Positions 31,141 through 42,696 of a stretch of DNA of 64,000 bases are shown here, one piece after another. The position numbers and the translations under genes are program-made. Source of the DNA: Adiantum capillus-veneris (taxonomy: Eukaryota > Streptophyta > Polypodiopsida > Polypodiales > Pteridaceae); contig CM043960.1 in the NCBI GenBank assembly GCA_014529385.2, positions 30,815,396 through 30,879,395 on the forward strand. Reading direction: 5' to 3'. Positions within the stretch are counted from its first letter, which is position 1. Every line of letters begins with the position of its first letter. The notes under the pieces were generated by a model. That model was not told the DNA's origin. It saw nothing but the letters and a program-made list of their open reading frames with translations, and ran no database searches.

Positions 31141-34100
31141 ATATAATAAAAATAAAAAGAAAGTCATCGAAAGAGCTAGAAAGACCTAGAAAAGCCAAAA
31201 AGCAAAGCCGAAAGAGTCGCAAACCGAGCAAACCGCGCAAAAGCGAGCAAGTAAAAAAAAGCAAAGCCGAGAAAATTACATTGCGCAAAGTAAAGCAGAA
31301 AAATGGCCGAAACAAGCGAGCAAAACGACCAACTCCAAGCCGTGAGCGGCAGAGAAATTTCTAATTTTGTCAAAATCAAGTCGAAAATCGACAAGTCAGA
31401 GTTGTAAAACTCATTGAAGCTTAGAAATTAGAGCTAGATTTTGGAAAATCCTTGGGAACTGGACTCCATCTTTTAGGCCAAGAACATCACTGTTTTAGCC
31501 CAATTTTGGAGAATGTTCCCACAATTCAGACAAAGAACGCAAGGGAATAGAAGTCATTGTGCAAACCAAAAAACAGATTAGGCTAGTACAGACAACAAAA
31601 AATTTGCTAATTGATACCAAGATCTGCTAGGAGACAATTTTTACAGAACTAATCAACATGTACTCAAATCGAGCTAAGAATTCAAGTACAGCAGAGCACG
31701 CTAGTACCAGTGGCAACACGGACACAACTGCAACGAAGCAGATTCTACAACTATATGGCTACGATGGGGATAAATTTTTGTACACAGATACAGAAGGTCA
31801 TAGGTATCTTATGAGCAGTAAAAGCAACACATGAGCCAAGATCCTATTGATCAGAGTGAAGCAAATTCAGAAAACTCCCAGATGTTCAGAGATTTCAATG
31901 GAGCCAGGTTTTGCAAGCTCAAGAATAAAGTGCAGATAGAAGTTCAAAAAGTCAACCCAAGTGTTTATCTAGAAATCTGCACGAGCCAACAAAACATACA
32001 GTTGGTGAAGATGCAATCAGGGTCATTGTACATGGATTATAGTGGTCAGATATATAGTCAAGAACCAGAATTGCAAGATGCAACAGATCAATCAATAGGA
32101 GCCAGTCTAATTAGAGAACCAAGCCAAAGATGGTACAAAGGTCAAGATGGAGCATTCTACAGCTTGATGCTTAGTGTTTTAAAAGAAGATGCCGACAACT
32201 TGGCCATCACAGAAGCTGAAACTTCTCAGCATGAGCTTGACATGAGAGAGCCAGTTGAGATACCACCAGTCATAGCATATTACTCAGATTGTGGACGAAA
32301 AGGTGGACATTTTTTTGAAGATTGTCCAAGAAATCCAGACAACAAGGACACGTCAACTACCAAGCAAGGCACATAGCAAATTGGAAATGCAAATCTCGAT
32401 GTAAGTGCATTTAACTCGTCACTTTTAATGCAATCAGATGATTCTCCATTACTATTAGAAGCACCAGTAAAAGCACTACAAGTTCAAAATCAGCATAAAG
32501 ATGTACAGACACCTGAAAAGCTTAAAATTGATTCTTTGAACAACAAATTCTTGCATGAATTTGGTCAAGGTGTCCAGATATCACCGAGAGTTGAAAAGAC
32601 TGTTAGGTTTGCAAATGATCTTGCATCCAATGCCACAAGTGTGCAATCATTCATGAGTCTAAGGGACAATCAAACAGAATGTTGTTAGCTTTGTATGGCA
32701 CACATAATTCATATGCACACTATGTAGACCAAAAAGGGCAACTATACAAAAAGGATGAACCAGTGTTTGAACGGCCCACATACCAGCTCATAGAAGTGCG
32801 TCCAGTGATAGATCAGAAAGGATGGTTCATTTCAGAGGAAAGAACCTATTACAGCCCATCCTCTCTAGAGCTGAATGATATTAATCGAGTGAACCCAAAA
32901 ATCAAGCGAAACTCTCCTCCATTGGAAATTAAGCTAGGACAAGTAGCCAAACGAGCATATACTTTGACCAAAGCAGTCGTAAATATAGACGAGAGTCTAG
33001 CATCTGTGATGCCTCGGGTCCTGAAACCACAGAAGCTCATATCATAGAAGACCCATGGGATAGAAAATATCAGGACAAAGATAATGCTATCTACAGCTTA
33101 AATTGGGAAATAATTTGTCATGTTTCATGAGATACATAGGAAACTATGCAGAAAGTTCAGAGATGCCAAACATCAATAGTGCTACCCAAAGTGTACCTTC
33201 ACAGCCCCAAAAGGTGAGACTAAATCAGAGCCGGACAATTTTGAACTCTTACAATGAAGCAGGCTATAGTGATCACCCTAGGAAGGGGGGAACTGTAAAT
33301 CCATCAAGCTCAGCTTATGTACCAGGAAATGCTACACTAGTTAGAAGCCCTAGGGCTTCTAGCCAATAGAACTCTTCAAAGCAGAAACCATTGAAAGATC
33401 ATATGGTTGTTGGAAGTTTCAAATTGACCTAGTCTCCATCAGAATCTGTAGATAAATGCTTATATGAAGATCATCAAGGACAAAAGTTTCAACTGATCTT
33501 CACAAGTCAAAGTCAAAAGCCAACAAATCCCATACTCTTCAAGCAGTTACATGTGATCAAGCTCACATATGCATATCAAGATGAACATGGTAACGAATAT
33601 CAACAAGATCATGACCTTGTACAAACCCATATGGATGGTAAGACTGAAGTCAAAGAATATATGAAGATGATGCAAAGCCTCAAGCTGCCAGAACAGGTGA
33701 CAAAATAGTAAAAGTCAATGAAAGCTAAAGTCCAGAAAGCTACACAAAGGTCACCACCAAAATCTCCTCTGAAGAGACAAATTCTGCCAGAAAGTACAAT
33801 GGATCTTTTAAGGTCAAAGGTTACTTAGATGCAGGTGGACAATGCTCATCAATTGCAAACAAAAAGTGCAATATTACAGGCAATGGAGCCAACATCAATT
33901 GAAGCAGGTGTTCAAAGCAAAGAAAATGCAGATAAAGCTCAACCAAAGGACGCTGCCACAACAATAGCAGTCAATTCAAACACGAATCCTAAGACGATCA
34001 AGTGCAACATTGTTGGTGAGAATGAAGAAAAACTCTCAAGCAAAGTAAAGCTAGATTTTCAGTTAGACAAAAACCTCATGTCCTTTCGCACTTGGAAAAG

Positions 34101-36834
34101 ATGTGGCCAACCACAGCTGGAAGATGCTCCTGGATTTATTTAGCATATCAAGAGACAAACGATCAGAATGCTAGGGAATCATTTCCACCACCATTGAGGT
34201 AAGTTTACAAAACATTATAGCCCAATTCCATATGATCACAACAAAGGATATGCCAAATAACATCATAATGGGAATGCCAATGGCTCAAAAGATGTTAGAG
34301 ATGCAGAATGTAAATAGAATGCAGTCTTCAGGGACAACAAAGAATGACAACCAAGACTGGTCACCCGCGGACGACAAAACAAATTCCTCAAGCACAATTA
34401 AAATGGAGACTTATATCAAAGCAAGTCTTATTGATGATGATTCATCTCCATCGAATAGAAATTCAAAAGAGCTTAAAGAAAATCAGGCGATAGCAAGTGC
34501 AGATCAGTCAGAAAAAAAAATACGAAAGATGTTGAGCAGAGAATGCCACCAAAGCCAGAAGTTAAGAAGAACGAGGTTGCAAAAAATCAGGAACCAATAG
34601 GAAGTCCAAAGATCAATCACTCATTGCCAGCTGAATCAGCTGATGTAAGTCAGATTGGAAAATAGAGTCTCAAGCCACCCTCCATAGAGACACAATTAGA
34701 TCAAGATGAGACCATGGAAAAAGCTGAACAGAAATCTTCAATAGAGCCAACAATGATAATAGCTGTAGTTCTCATCACTACAAAAGGAGCAAGTGTGAGA
34801 TGCAATGTTGTACTGGATAAAGAAGCAAAGTGCATTATGGTTGCAAACAACATTTAAAGCATTCTAGAGATTACTCAGGAAAAAGCAGATAATAGAGACA
34901 TCATGGGTAAGACTACAAGTCAAGAAGAAATGGTTGCTACCCTTAGCATCCAAAATCATGAAGAGCAGATAAAGTTTCAGGTGAAGCCTTCAAAAGACAT
35001 GCATGCGGATGTCATCCTTGGACATCAGTGGTTAGATCAACACAAGGCCTACAAAGAAGACATAATGCTATTACTTTCTTTTCCAAGTGGTAGCAAGCAA
35101 CAATTACAGTTAACATTAATGTTGGAATCAAAGTTACAAAAGTCACACGAATCAAAGACAAATCTTGCAGACGAAGGTAAAGCTAAAATGGACCCTCCAT
35201 CAATTAGCAAAGAAGGTGTGACAGCATATGCCTCTACATCAAAGAACCCTCATCAATCAGATACTTCTAGCAAGTCAGGCTTTCAAAACTTCAAGTCAAT
35301 TGCTGACCCAACTAAAACCTCTAAGGAGGCACCCAGAAAAGCAAAGATATTTCAGCCAAAGTACTCAAAAAAGAAAAAGATAGTCAAGCAAGTGTTTGTT
35401 CCGAGGAATTTAGTCAAAGTCAATGATCCGGTTTAGATTAAAGACAAGAAATCAACACAAAAATACAAACACATGGGATGGATAGCAGCACAATGGAGCT
35501 TAAAGGGACACGAGTACTATAGAGGTAACAGACAGATATGGGTACCAAAACCACAAGTTAGGGCATATGAAGTAACGTCAAGTCCTTCCCAAGGAAGAGG
35601 GCCCCCAAGGTATCAACCTCGACCATATCCTAGGATACCTAAGAAGCAGGTATACAACAGAACAACATCAAAAGATTCTAAAGTCAACCACAACTCTCAA
35701 GAGAATACATAAAAAAGATGGATCTCAAAGAATCTTCCTCTTAGACAAGGATTCTATACAGGTTATGCAAAGATTTGGCTACCAGTCAACCACAAGCCAA
35801 CTGCAACTACACCAAACCTGCATGAAGATCTAAAAAACTCAACAAGACCTAGAGCTCAACAAAGTCAACAATGGAGATACAAAGGTCATCAAGAGATTTG
35901 GATTCCTAAATCTTTGAATGCTCCTAGTCAAAATCCAGATGCCGACAGTGAACAGAGGCCTACAACAACGTTAGAGACTCCTACCAACAGGCCTAATTGG
36001 AGAATCAAACAGATAATAGAGTCTTCAAAGTCAAAGAAGGACCACCCAACCAACGCAAATGTAGATTTGAAGATGATGAAATAGGTATGGCAAAAGAAAC
36101 CTTCAATGCCAACTTGGTTCTTCACTAATCCCCTTTTTGAGGATTCAAGGTTACTTTTACCTAAAGAAATGTTTGTAGTAAGCACAAGAATGTAAACAGT
36201 CAAGTCGCTAGGGTGCAAAAAACACTCTTTTTCATAGTCATAGCTTTTATAGCCCGACTCTGACTATGCAAAAGATGTTTTTTGCACCTTGACGACATAT
36301 GCATGGACATATGCATTAGACACTCTTTTTTGCTTCCACCTCTTCACCTTGAGTAGACTATAATAGGCAACAAATATTCCATCATGCTACCCTTTCATAT
36401 TTGCTGCCTTTTTAATTCCATATCTATCAGCAAATAATCCCTTGAGTACTTTATTAATATTTTCCATGCTAATAAGTACCCCAATAATGCGCATATCCTA
36501 AAGGCACTTTTTTCCCACTCGATTTTTTCCCTTTGGTTATCTAGGTATTAGATCCTAATATAGAACCTCATCATTCTACTTCCCTTGTACATACTTTTCA
36601 TAAATAAACAGCAGCCTCATCATTATGCTATTACAAGGGACAAATGCAACATCATCTCTCACATCAGAGCTATTCGGACCAATGAAAATGCTGCAACAAA
36701 TTGAACCTCATCAACAAATTCAACGACAAATGAAGGCGATTAGCCTATCAACAACCAATCATAAACCTTCCACAGCCTCCACGGACACTTTTCAATAGTG
36801 CCTGAGGATGGGCACTAAAATCGAAAGGGAAGAA

Positions 36835-37755
36835 TGTTAACCGAGTCAACGTCAATTAACAGAAGCTGCTAAAGGCCCGAGCCTTACAGATGCACATCGA
36901 TGATGAATACAAAGAAGTAGTGAAGATTGGAGTTACACATTTTTCACATTTTCCCACAATGGTCATGTATTATAAATTTAGGATTTATTTCAATCCATTG
37001 TAATATTTTAATGTGTTACGGGCTCACTAGGAGTTCCAAGATGTAAAGAACATGTGAGTTAGCGTGCCTAGGTAGCAGATTTAGTAAGTGGTGGAGCCCT
37101 AAAGGCCTTGGACGCCCGGACATTGCATATTTTTATCCTAGGTATATAAGTGAGTGTGTAAAAGAAATTACAGTTCTCAAGCTCATTTGTTGAGAGCACT
37201 CTTTGGTGAGAGCTCTGGAGGTGTGTGGCTATGGAGTCCTTGAGCTTCTCCTTGCTCATGTGACTTGGTTAACACTAATCAATGCTTGATTTTCTTTCAG
37301 TATGCCTCTCTCATGCTTCTTATGATTGCTAGATGCTTAGATTAGCTAGATTGTAACTAACTAGTGGTTAATCCCTCTCTAATTTTGTGTGATTGCCCTC
37401 TTTTTCTTGTGTGTGCATGTAGGTTTGATTGGAGTGTGGTGCTCGATAGATCTATGTGTGTGTGCTTGCGATTAATGTGTTGCATGATAGGATTAGTGTT
37501 GTGTGCGTCTTGCAATTGTTAGTGCGTGTGATTGGGTTGATTGGAGGTGAAGAGAAGTGGATGTGGAGAATACCCTTGATTGTGGCTTAGCTCCTCCATA
37601 GACCGAGAAGCTCACCTCGTAGAGTCAACCATTCGTGTAGCCATGATTAGCTCACTAATCATGTGAGTGTCTCCATGCCCTAGCCGGGTAGGTCATCCCT
37701 TGGGATTGATAATTTTGTTGGTCATTGGAGCTATGCAATGATGGGACCCCCAACA
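36835..37755 (+). repeat. 3' LTR (LTR family 2, copy 2)
   Basis: Preceded by a purine-rich tract (CGAAAGGGAAGAA), starts TGTTAACCGAG and ends CCCAACA. It is followed by the target duplication AGAGT. Confidence 0.95.
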
Positions 37756-37829
37756 AGAGTTTTAAAAGTTCTCATATTTTCTTCAATTATAATTTTTTTT
37801 TGGTAAACTATGCATCCACACATTCAATT

Positions 37830-37831
<2 letters not shown>

Positions 37832-37912
<81 letters not shown>
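37832..37912 (+). repeat. (CT)n tract, ~81 bp
   Basis: A pure CT run just before the LINE-type fragment, with a counterpart at 40626-40692. Confidence 0.95.
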
Positions 37913-37914
<2 letters not shown>

Positions 37915-38337
37915 GATGGGTTGATCAACTCGCAGGTTAATGAGGCCTTCTTACAACGCCAATGTATCACGTCTTGGGAGAAATCGAGAGGTTCTCGCTT
38001 TAGCCATTACACCACAAACATTGCCCCAAACTACAAATCTATCTTCTTCTCCAAACGAGGTAACCTAAGCCATCCCTACATCCTTGAGCCCATCCCATTG
38101 AGTTCTATCCGCACCATTGCCTCCATTTGTCTTAGCTCCCATTCTCTGCGCTACGACATAGGATGTTGGGGCACTAGCAAGGAGTCTCATCGACTTTGCA
38201 TCTTATGCCCTCGTCAAGTGCGAGAGAGTGAGTACCACACACTACTTGAGTGGTCAATTTTTGACCAAATTAGGTCCTCTTTTCCCCATATATTCAGCCA
38301 TGAGCTCTCTCTACACACCTTCCTCTCCCAACCATGA
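37913..38337 (+). pseudogene. LINE-type reverse transcriptase C-terminal zinc-finger fragment, copy 1
   Basis: The frame after the CT run reads INSQVNEAFLQRQCITSWEK, then ICLSSHSLRYDIGCWGTSKE, then HRLCILCPRQVRESEYHTLLE. The last block matches the zf-RVT finger (C-x2-C...H...C) at the C-terminus of non-LTR retrotransposon ORF2. Here the final cysteine is replaced by tryptophan, while copy 2 keeps it. The reverse transcriptase core is absent upstream. A stop follows at 38335-38337. Confidence 0.65.
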
Positions 38338-38544
38338 TGTGGACTCTCTATTGCAACGCTCATTTCAACCATTTTTGAGCATCGAGAGTCACTTATGACC
38401 TCCACTCAAACCACGTAACATGTTCATTTGGTCCCATAGGTCATATTTGACCTCCGAGGATGATAAAAGAACTATCTCTCTCTCTCTCTCTCTCATCCCA
38501 CCCAACCTCTTTGGCACTTCCCCCCTCCCACCTTATATTCCTCT

Positions 38545-38546
<2 letters not shown>

Positions 38547-38584
<38 letters not shown>
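38547..38584 (+). repeat. C homopolymer, 38 bases
   Basis: A pure C run. Its length is likely uncertain in any assembly. Confidence 0.9.
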
Positions 38585-38586
<2 letters not shown>

Positions 38587-38638
38587 TGTGTGTGTGTGCG
38601 CTCCCCTCCAACTCCATATCCCCCCACCCACCACCACC

Positions 38639-38759
<121 letters not shown>

Positions 38760-39624
38760 CCCCCTCCAACTCCATATCCCCCTCGCTCTCCCCTCACCAA
38801 ATTTCTCCAATATCGATATCACTAGTGGGAAGGTGGTGAATATACGCACATGCCCATATGCACACGCACGTGCACGCGCGCACGCGCACACACACACACA
38901 CACACACACATACACACTGTTGTACTTACCTTTATGATGCTGTAGCACAAATAACAATTCTGTTAAACTAGCTACCTAGTTTATCCTATTGATATCGATT
39001 ATGGGACATTGTCCAAATAAGTATAATAAGGTTCTTTAAGAAAAACCCTTAGCTTGCATAATAAGTGGTTTATTGGCCTCTCTAAAAAATGCATGGACAT
39101 ATGCACTAGACACTCTTTTTTGCTTCCACCTATGCACCTTGAGTAGACTATAACAGGCAACAAATATTCCATCATGCTACCGTTTCATATTTGCCGCCTT
39201 TTTAATTCCATATCTATAAGCAAATAATCCTTTGAGTACTTTATTAATATTTTCCATGTTAATAAGTACCCCAATAATGTGCGTATCCCAAAGGCACTTT
39301 TTTCCCATTGGGTTTTTCCCCTTTGGTTATCCAGGTATTAGAACCTAATTTAGAACCTCAGCATTCTACTTCCCTTGTACATACTTTTCATAAATAAACA
39401 GTAGCCTCATCATTATGCTATTACAACAGACAAATGCAACATCATCTCTCACATCAGACCCATTCAGACCAATGAAGATGCTACAACAAATTGAACCTCA
39501 TCAACAAATTCAACGACAAATGAAAGCAATTAGCCTATCAACAACCAATCATAAACCCTCCACAGCCTCCACGGACACTTTTCAATAGTGCCTGAGGATG
39601 GGCACTAAAATCGAAAGGGGGGAA

Positions 39625-40549
39625 TGTTAACTGAGTCAATGTCAATTAACAGAAGCTGCTAAAGGCCCGAGCCTTACAGATGCACATCGCTGATGAATAC
39701 AAAGAAGTAGTGAAGATTGGAGTTACACATTTTTCACATTTTTCCAAAATGGTCATGTATTATAAATTTAGGATTTATTTCAATCCATTGTAATATTTTA
39801 ATGTGTTACGGGCTCACTAGGAGTTCCAAGATGTAAAGAACAGGTCAGTTAGTGTGCCTAGGTAGCAGATTTAGTAAGTGGTGGAGCCCTAAAGGCTTTG
39901 GACACCCGGAAATTGCATATTTTTACCCTAGGTATATAAGTCAGTGTGTAAAATAAATTAGGGTTCTCAAGCTCATTTATTGAGAGCACTCTTTGGTGAG
40001 AGCTCTGGAGGTGTGTGGCTATGGAGTCCTTGAGCTTCTCCTTGCTCATGTGACTTGGTTAACACTAATCAATGCTTAATTTTCTTTCAGTATTCCTCTC
40101 TCATGCTTCTTATGATTGCTAATGATGCTTAGATTAGCTAGATTGTAACTAATTAGTGGTTAATCCCTCTCTAATTTTGTGTGATTGCCCTCTTTTGCTT
40201 GTGTGTGCATGTAGGTTTGATTGGAGTGTGGTGCTCGATAGATCTATGTGTGTGTGCTTGCGATTAGTGTGTTGTATGATAGGATTAGTGTTGTGTGCGT
40301 CTTGCAATTGTTAGTGTGTGTGTGATTGGGTTGATTGGAGGTGAAGAGAAGTGGATGTGGAGATTGCCCTTCATTGTGGATTAGCTCCTCCATAGGCCGA
40401 GAATCTCACCTCGTAGAGTCAACCATTCGTGTTGCCATGATTAGCTCACTAATCGTGTGAGTCTTTCCATGCCCTAGCCGGGTAGCTCATCCCTTGGGAT
40501 TGATAATTTTGTTGGTCATTGGAGCTATGCAATGATGGGACCCCCAACA
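39625..40549 (+). repeat. Duplicated LTR (LTR family 2, copy 3)
   Basis: From TGTTAACTGAGTCAATG to CCCAACA. It is closer to copy 2 than to copy 1. It is not a separate insertion: flanks on both sides are duplicated with it. Confidence 0.9.
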
Positions 40550-40623
40550 AGAGTTTTAAACGTTCTCATATTTTCTTCAATTATGATTTTTTTTCCGTAA
40601 ACTATGCATCCACACATTAAATT

Positions 40624-40625
<2 letters not shown>

Positions 40626-40692
<67 letters not shown>
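40626..40692 (+). repeat. (CT)n tract, ~67 bp
   Basis: The counterpart of 37832-37912, shorter by about 14 bp. Confidence 0.95.
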
Positions 40693-40695
<3 letters not shown>

Positions 40696-41158
40696 CTCTC
40701 AGAATGGTTCGATCGACTCCCAGGTTAATGAGGTCTTCTTACAACGCCAATGTATCACGGCTTGGGAGAAATCCAGAGGTTCTCGCTTTAGCCATTACAC
40801 CATAAACATTGCCCCAAACTACAAATCTCTCTTCTTCTCAAAACGAGGTAACCGAACCCATCCCTACATCCTTGAGCCCATCCCATTGAGTGCGATCCAC
40901 ACCATTGCCTCCATTCGTCTTATCTCCCATTCTCTGTGCTGCGAGATAGGACGTTGGGGCACTAGCAAGGAGTCTCATCGACTTTGCACCTTATGCCCTC
41001 AGCAAGTGCGAGAGAGTGAGTACCACACACTACTTGAGTGCTCAGTTTTTTACCAAATTAGGTCCTCTTTTCCCCATATATTCAGTCTCCCTACACACCT
41101 TCCTCTCCCAACCATGATGTGGACTCTCTATTGCAACGCTCATTTCAACCATTTTTGA
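40693..41158 (+). pseudogene. LINE-type reverse transcriptase C-terminal zinc-finger fragment, copy 2
   Basis: It reads IRLISHSLCCEIGRWGTSKE, then HRLCTLCPQQVRESEYHTLLEC, keeping the C-x2-C...H...C set. It ends at TGA at 41156. It is a duplicate of the 37913 fragment. The upstream ORF2 core is missing, and the CT tract marks the edge of similarity to a LINE. Confidence 0.65.
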
Positions 41159-41240
41159 GCATCGTGCTGCAACATAGGTTGGTTACCATATTTTGGTCTC
41201 ATTGATTGCGTTACGGTTATTTTTTTGAGATTATTGTTAT

Positions 41241-42040
41241 TGTATTGCTCTGTGTATGGGTGGTTTAACTTGGCTTGATAGAGCATGCTATGAGTTGAAA
41301 CCATGGTGTGGGATAGCATTGCTTTGGTAACACCACTAAGAAGTATTGCTAAAGTGTTATAGCCCCATTTTTTTACTGGCTATGCCTGGCATCATATGAT
41401 TAATAATTGGTTTTTTGGGCTTAACTTACTCGTTTTTTTGGCCACGCTGAGAAAACTGCTTTACCTACTTGTGATAGTGGGATACTACCACCTGGCTGGA
41501 CCATGTAGTATGTATTTTTTGCAAACTATACAAGATATATATATATTTTTTAAGGGGAAGGGTCTAACCCGATGATTACTGGTTTCAGTCACATGATATT
41601 GCTTGGTAACAACTTAAAATAGGGGGACATAACTGCTACATACTTGGTATCGCTCTGTGTATGGGTGGATTGACTCGGCTTGATAGAGCAGGCTATGAGT
41701 TGGTTGATTGAAAACCATGGTGTGGGATACCATTGATAACACCACTAAAGGGGTATTGGTAACTTTCTCTAGCCCCATTTTTTACTGGCTATGCATAGCA
41801 TCATATGGTTAATGATTGGCGCTCTTTTTTCTTAACTTACTAATTTTTTTGGCTACGCTGAGAAAACTATTCATTTGCTTAGGGTAGGACCACCTAGCTG
41901 GACCATGTATATATATTCTTGTGCAGACTGTACGGCAAAAATCTATAAAGAATGGGTTTGACCCGGTGATTACTAGTTTTAGTTACAATACAATGATTGG
42001 AATCACTGTTAAAATAGGGAGGGGGGGGGGCATAACTTGC
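41241..42040 (+). repeat. Two tandem ~398-bp units
   Basis: CTCTGTGTATGGGTGG, CACCACTAA, ACTGGCTATGC, CACGCTGAGAAAACT and CCCGATGATTACT recur in the same order about 398 bp apart (units at about 41241-41640 and 41642-42040). They follow the LINE-type fragment and could be its 3' untranslated region. Confidence 0.75.
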
Positions 42041-42696
42041 TGCGTTCTCTGATAAAAACCACTTTATGGTTGCTTAATGGCACTAACCCTGAGTTGGGTT
42101 AGCGCCTAAATAAGGTTGCACGTAACAAATATGTTATGGCAAGGTTGTACTTAAAAGTTATGGCTGGTAATTGATACCGCTTTACACTTAAAAGCTATTA
42201 TGTTGAAATCCGTGATAACTGACTGGCTCCCTGGTTTGGTAAAATCTTTGCCCACTAAGAAGGTAAGTATCCCACATTAGAGTTTGGGTACACCCCGGAG
42301 TGGTCTTTTCTTGCATATGGATGTATCGGTATCATTACGGTAAGATGCTTTGGGATGAGGGTGTTCCTTGGATGACTATTGTCTTTTATGATTGGTACTG
42401 TCGATGAAAATCAAAAAACTTCGTTACAGATGGAGCTTCGTTAATTTAGTCAAAGTTGTTTTATGCTGGGTAACTTACCATTTGAAGTAGTAGGGGGTAT
42501 GACCCTCTATGCTAAGACTAAAATACAAAAAACTTTTGAGTTAATAAAACCTTATATATAACAAGAACATAATTACTTTGGACTAAGCTAGAATGTTCCT
42601 AAAAAAAACTAAAAGATGGACATGGATAACAACTAGTATAGTCCATTGATACCTGTAAAACACATCCAAGGCTAACATATTTGTTGCCTTGTTTGG
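42041..42696. other. No gene seen
   Basis: AT-rich, with no open frame or domain I can support. It may continue the sequence downstream of the LINE-type fragment. Confidence 0.4.

Larger units (their letters stand above)
27075..37755 (+). mobile_element. LTR element with target duplication; Tat/Athila-type primer site; gag-protease only
   Basis: The two LTRs (27075-27979 and 36835-37755) are flanked by the 5-bp duplication AGAGT (27070-27074 and 37756-37760). The primer-binding site TTTGGCGCTGTTGTCGGA follows the 5' LTR, as in plant Tat/Athila-type Ty3/gypsy elements. The internal region has a 3.8-kb leader with giant CT tracts, a zinc-knuckle-bearing gag-like part (about 31830-32370), and a protease-like part (about 34900-35060, ADVILGHQWLDQHKA). 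A basic, proline-rich part lies at 35470-35710. I see no reverse transcriptase or integrase, so it looks non-autonomous. The LTRs differ by several percent plus small gaps, so it is of moderate age. Coding parts are broken in several places. Confidence 0.85.
36300..38384 (+). repeat. Segmental duplication, copy 1
   Basis: This 2,085-bp segment matches 39090-41164 with only a few percent difference. It begins TGCATGGACATATGCA and ends ATTTTTGAGCATCG. It contains the 3' end of the LTR element, its 3' LTR, the flank after it, a CT tract and a LINE-type fragment. Confidence 0.9.
39090..41164 (+). repeat. Segmental duplication, copy 2
   Basis: It matches 36300-38384 end to end, including the LTR, the bases after it (AGAGTTTTAAA) and the LINE-type fragment. 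Because it copies both the element tail and its flank, it arose after the LTR element inserted. Confidence 0.9.

Noticed and set aside
39625-40549. A separate solo LTR insertion
   Set aside because: Sequence on both sides is duplicated together with the LTR, so it is part of a segmental duplication.
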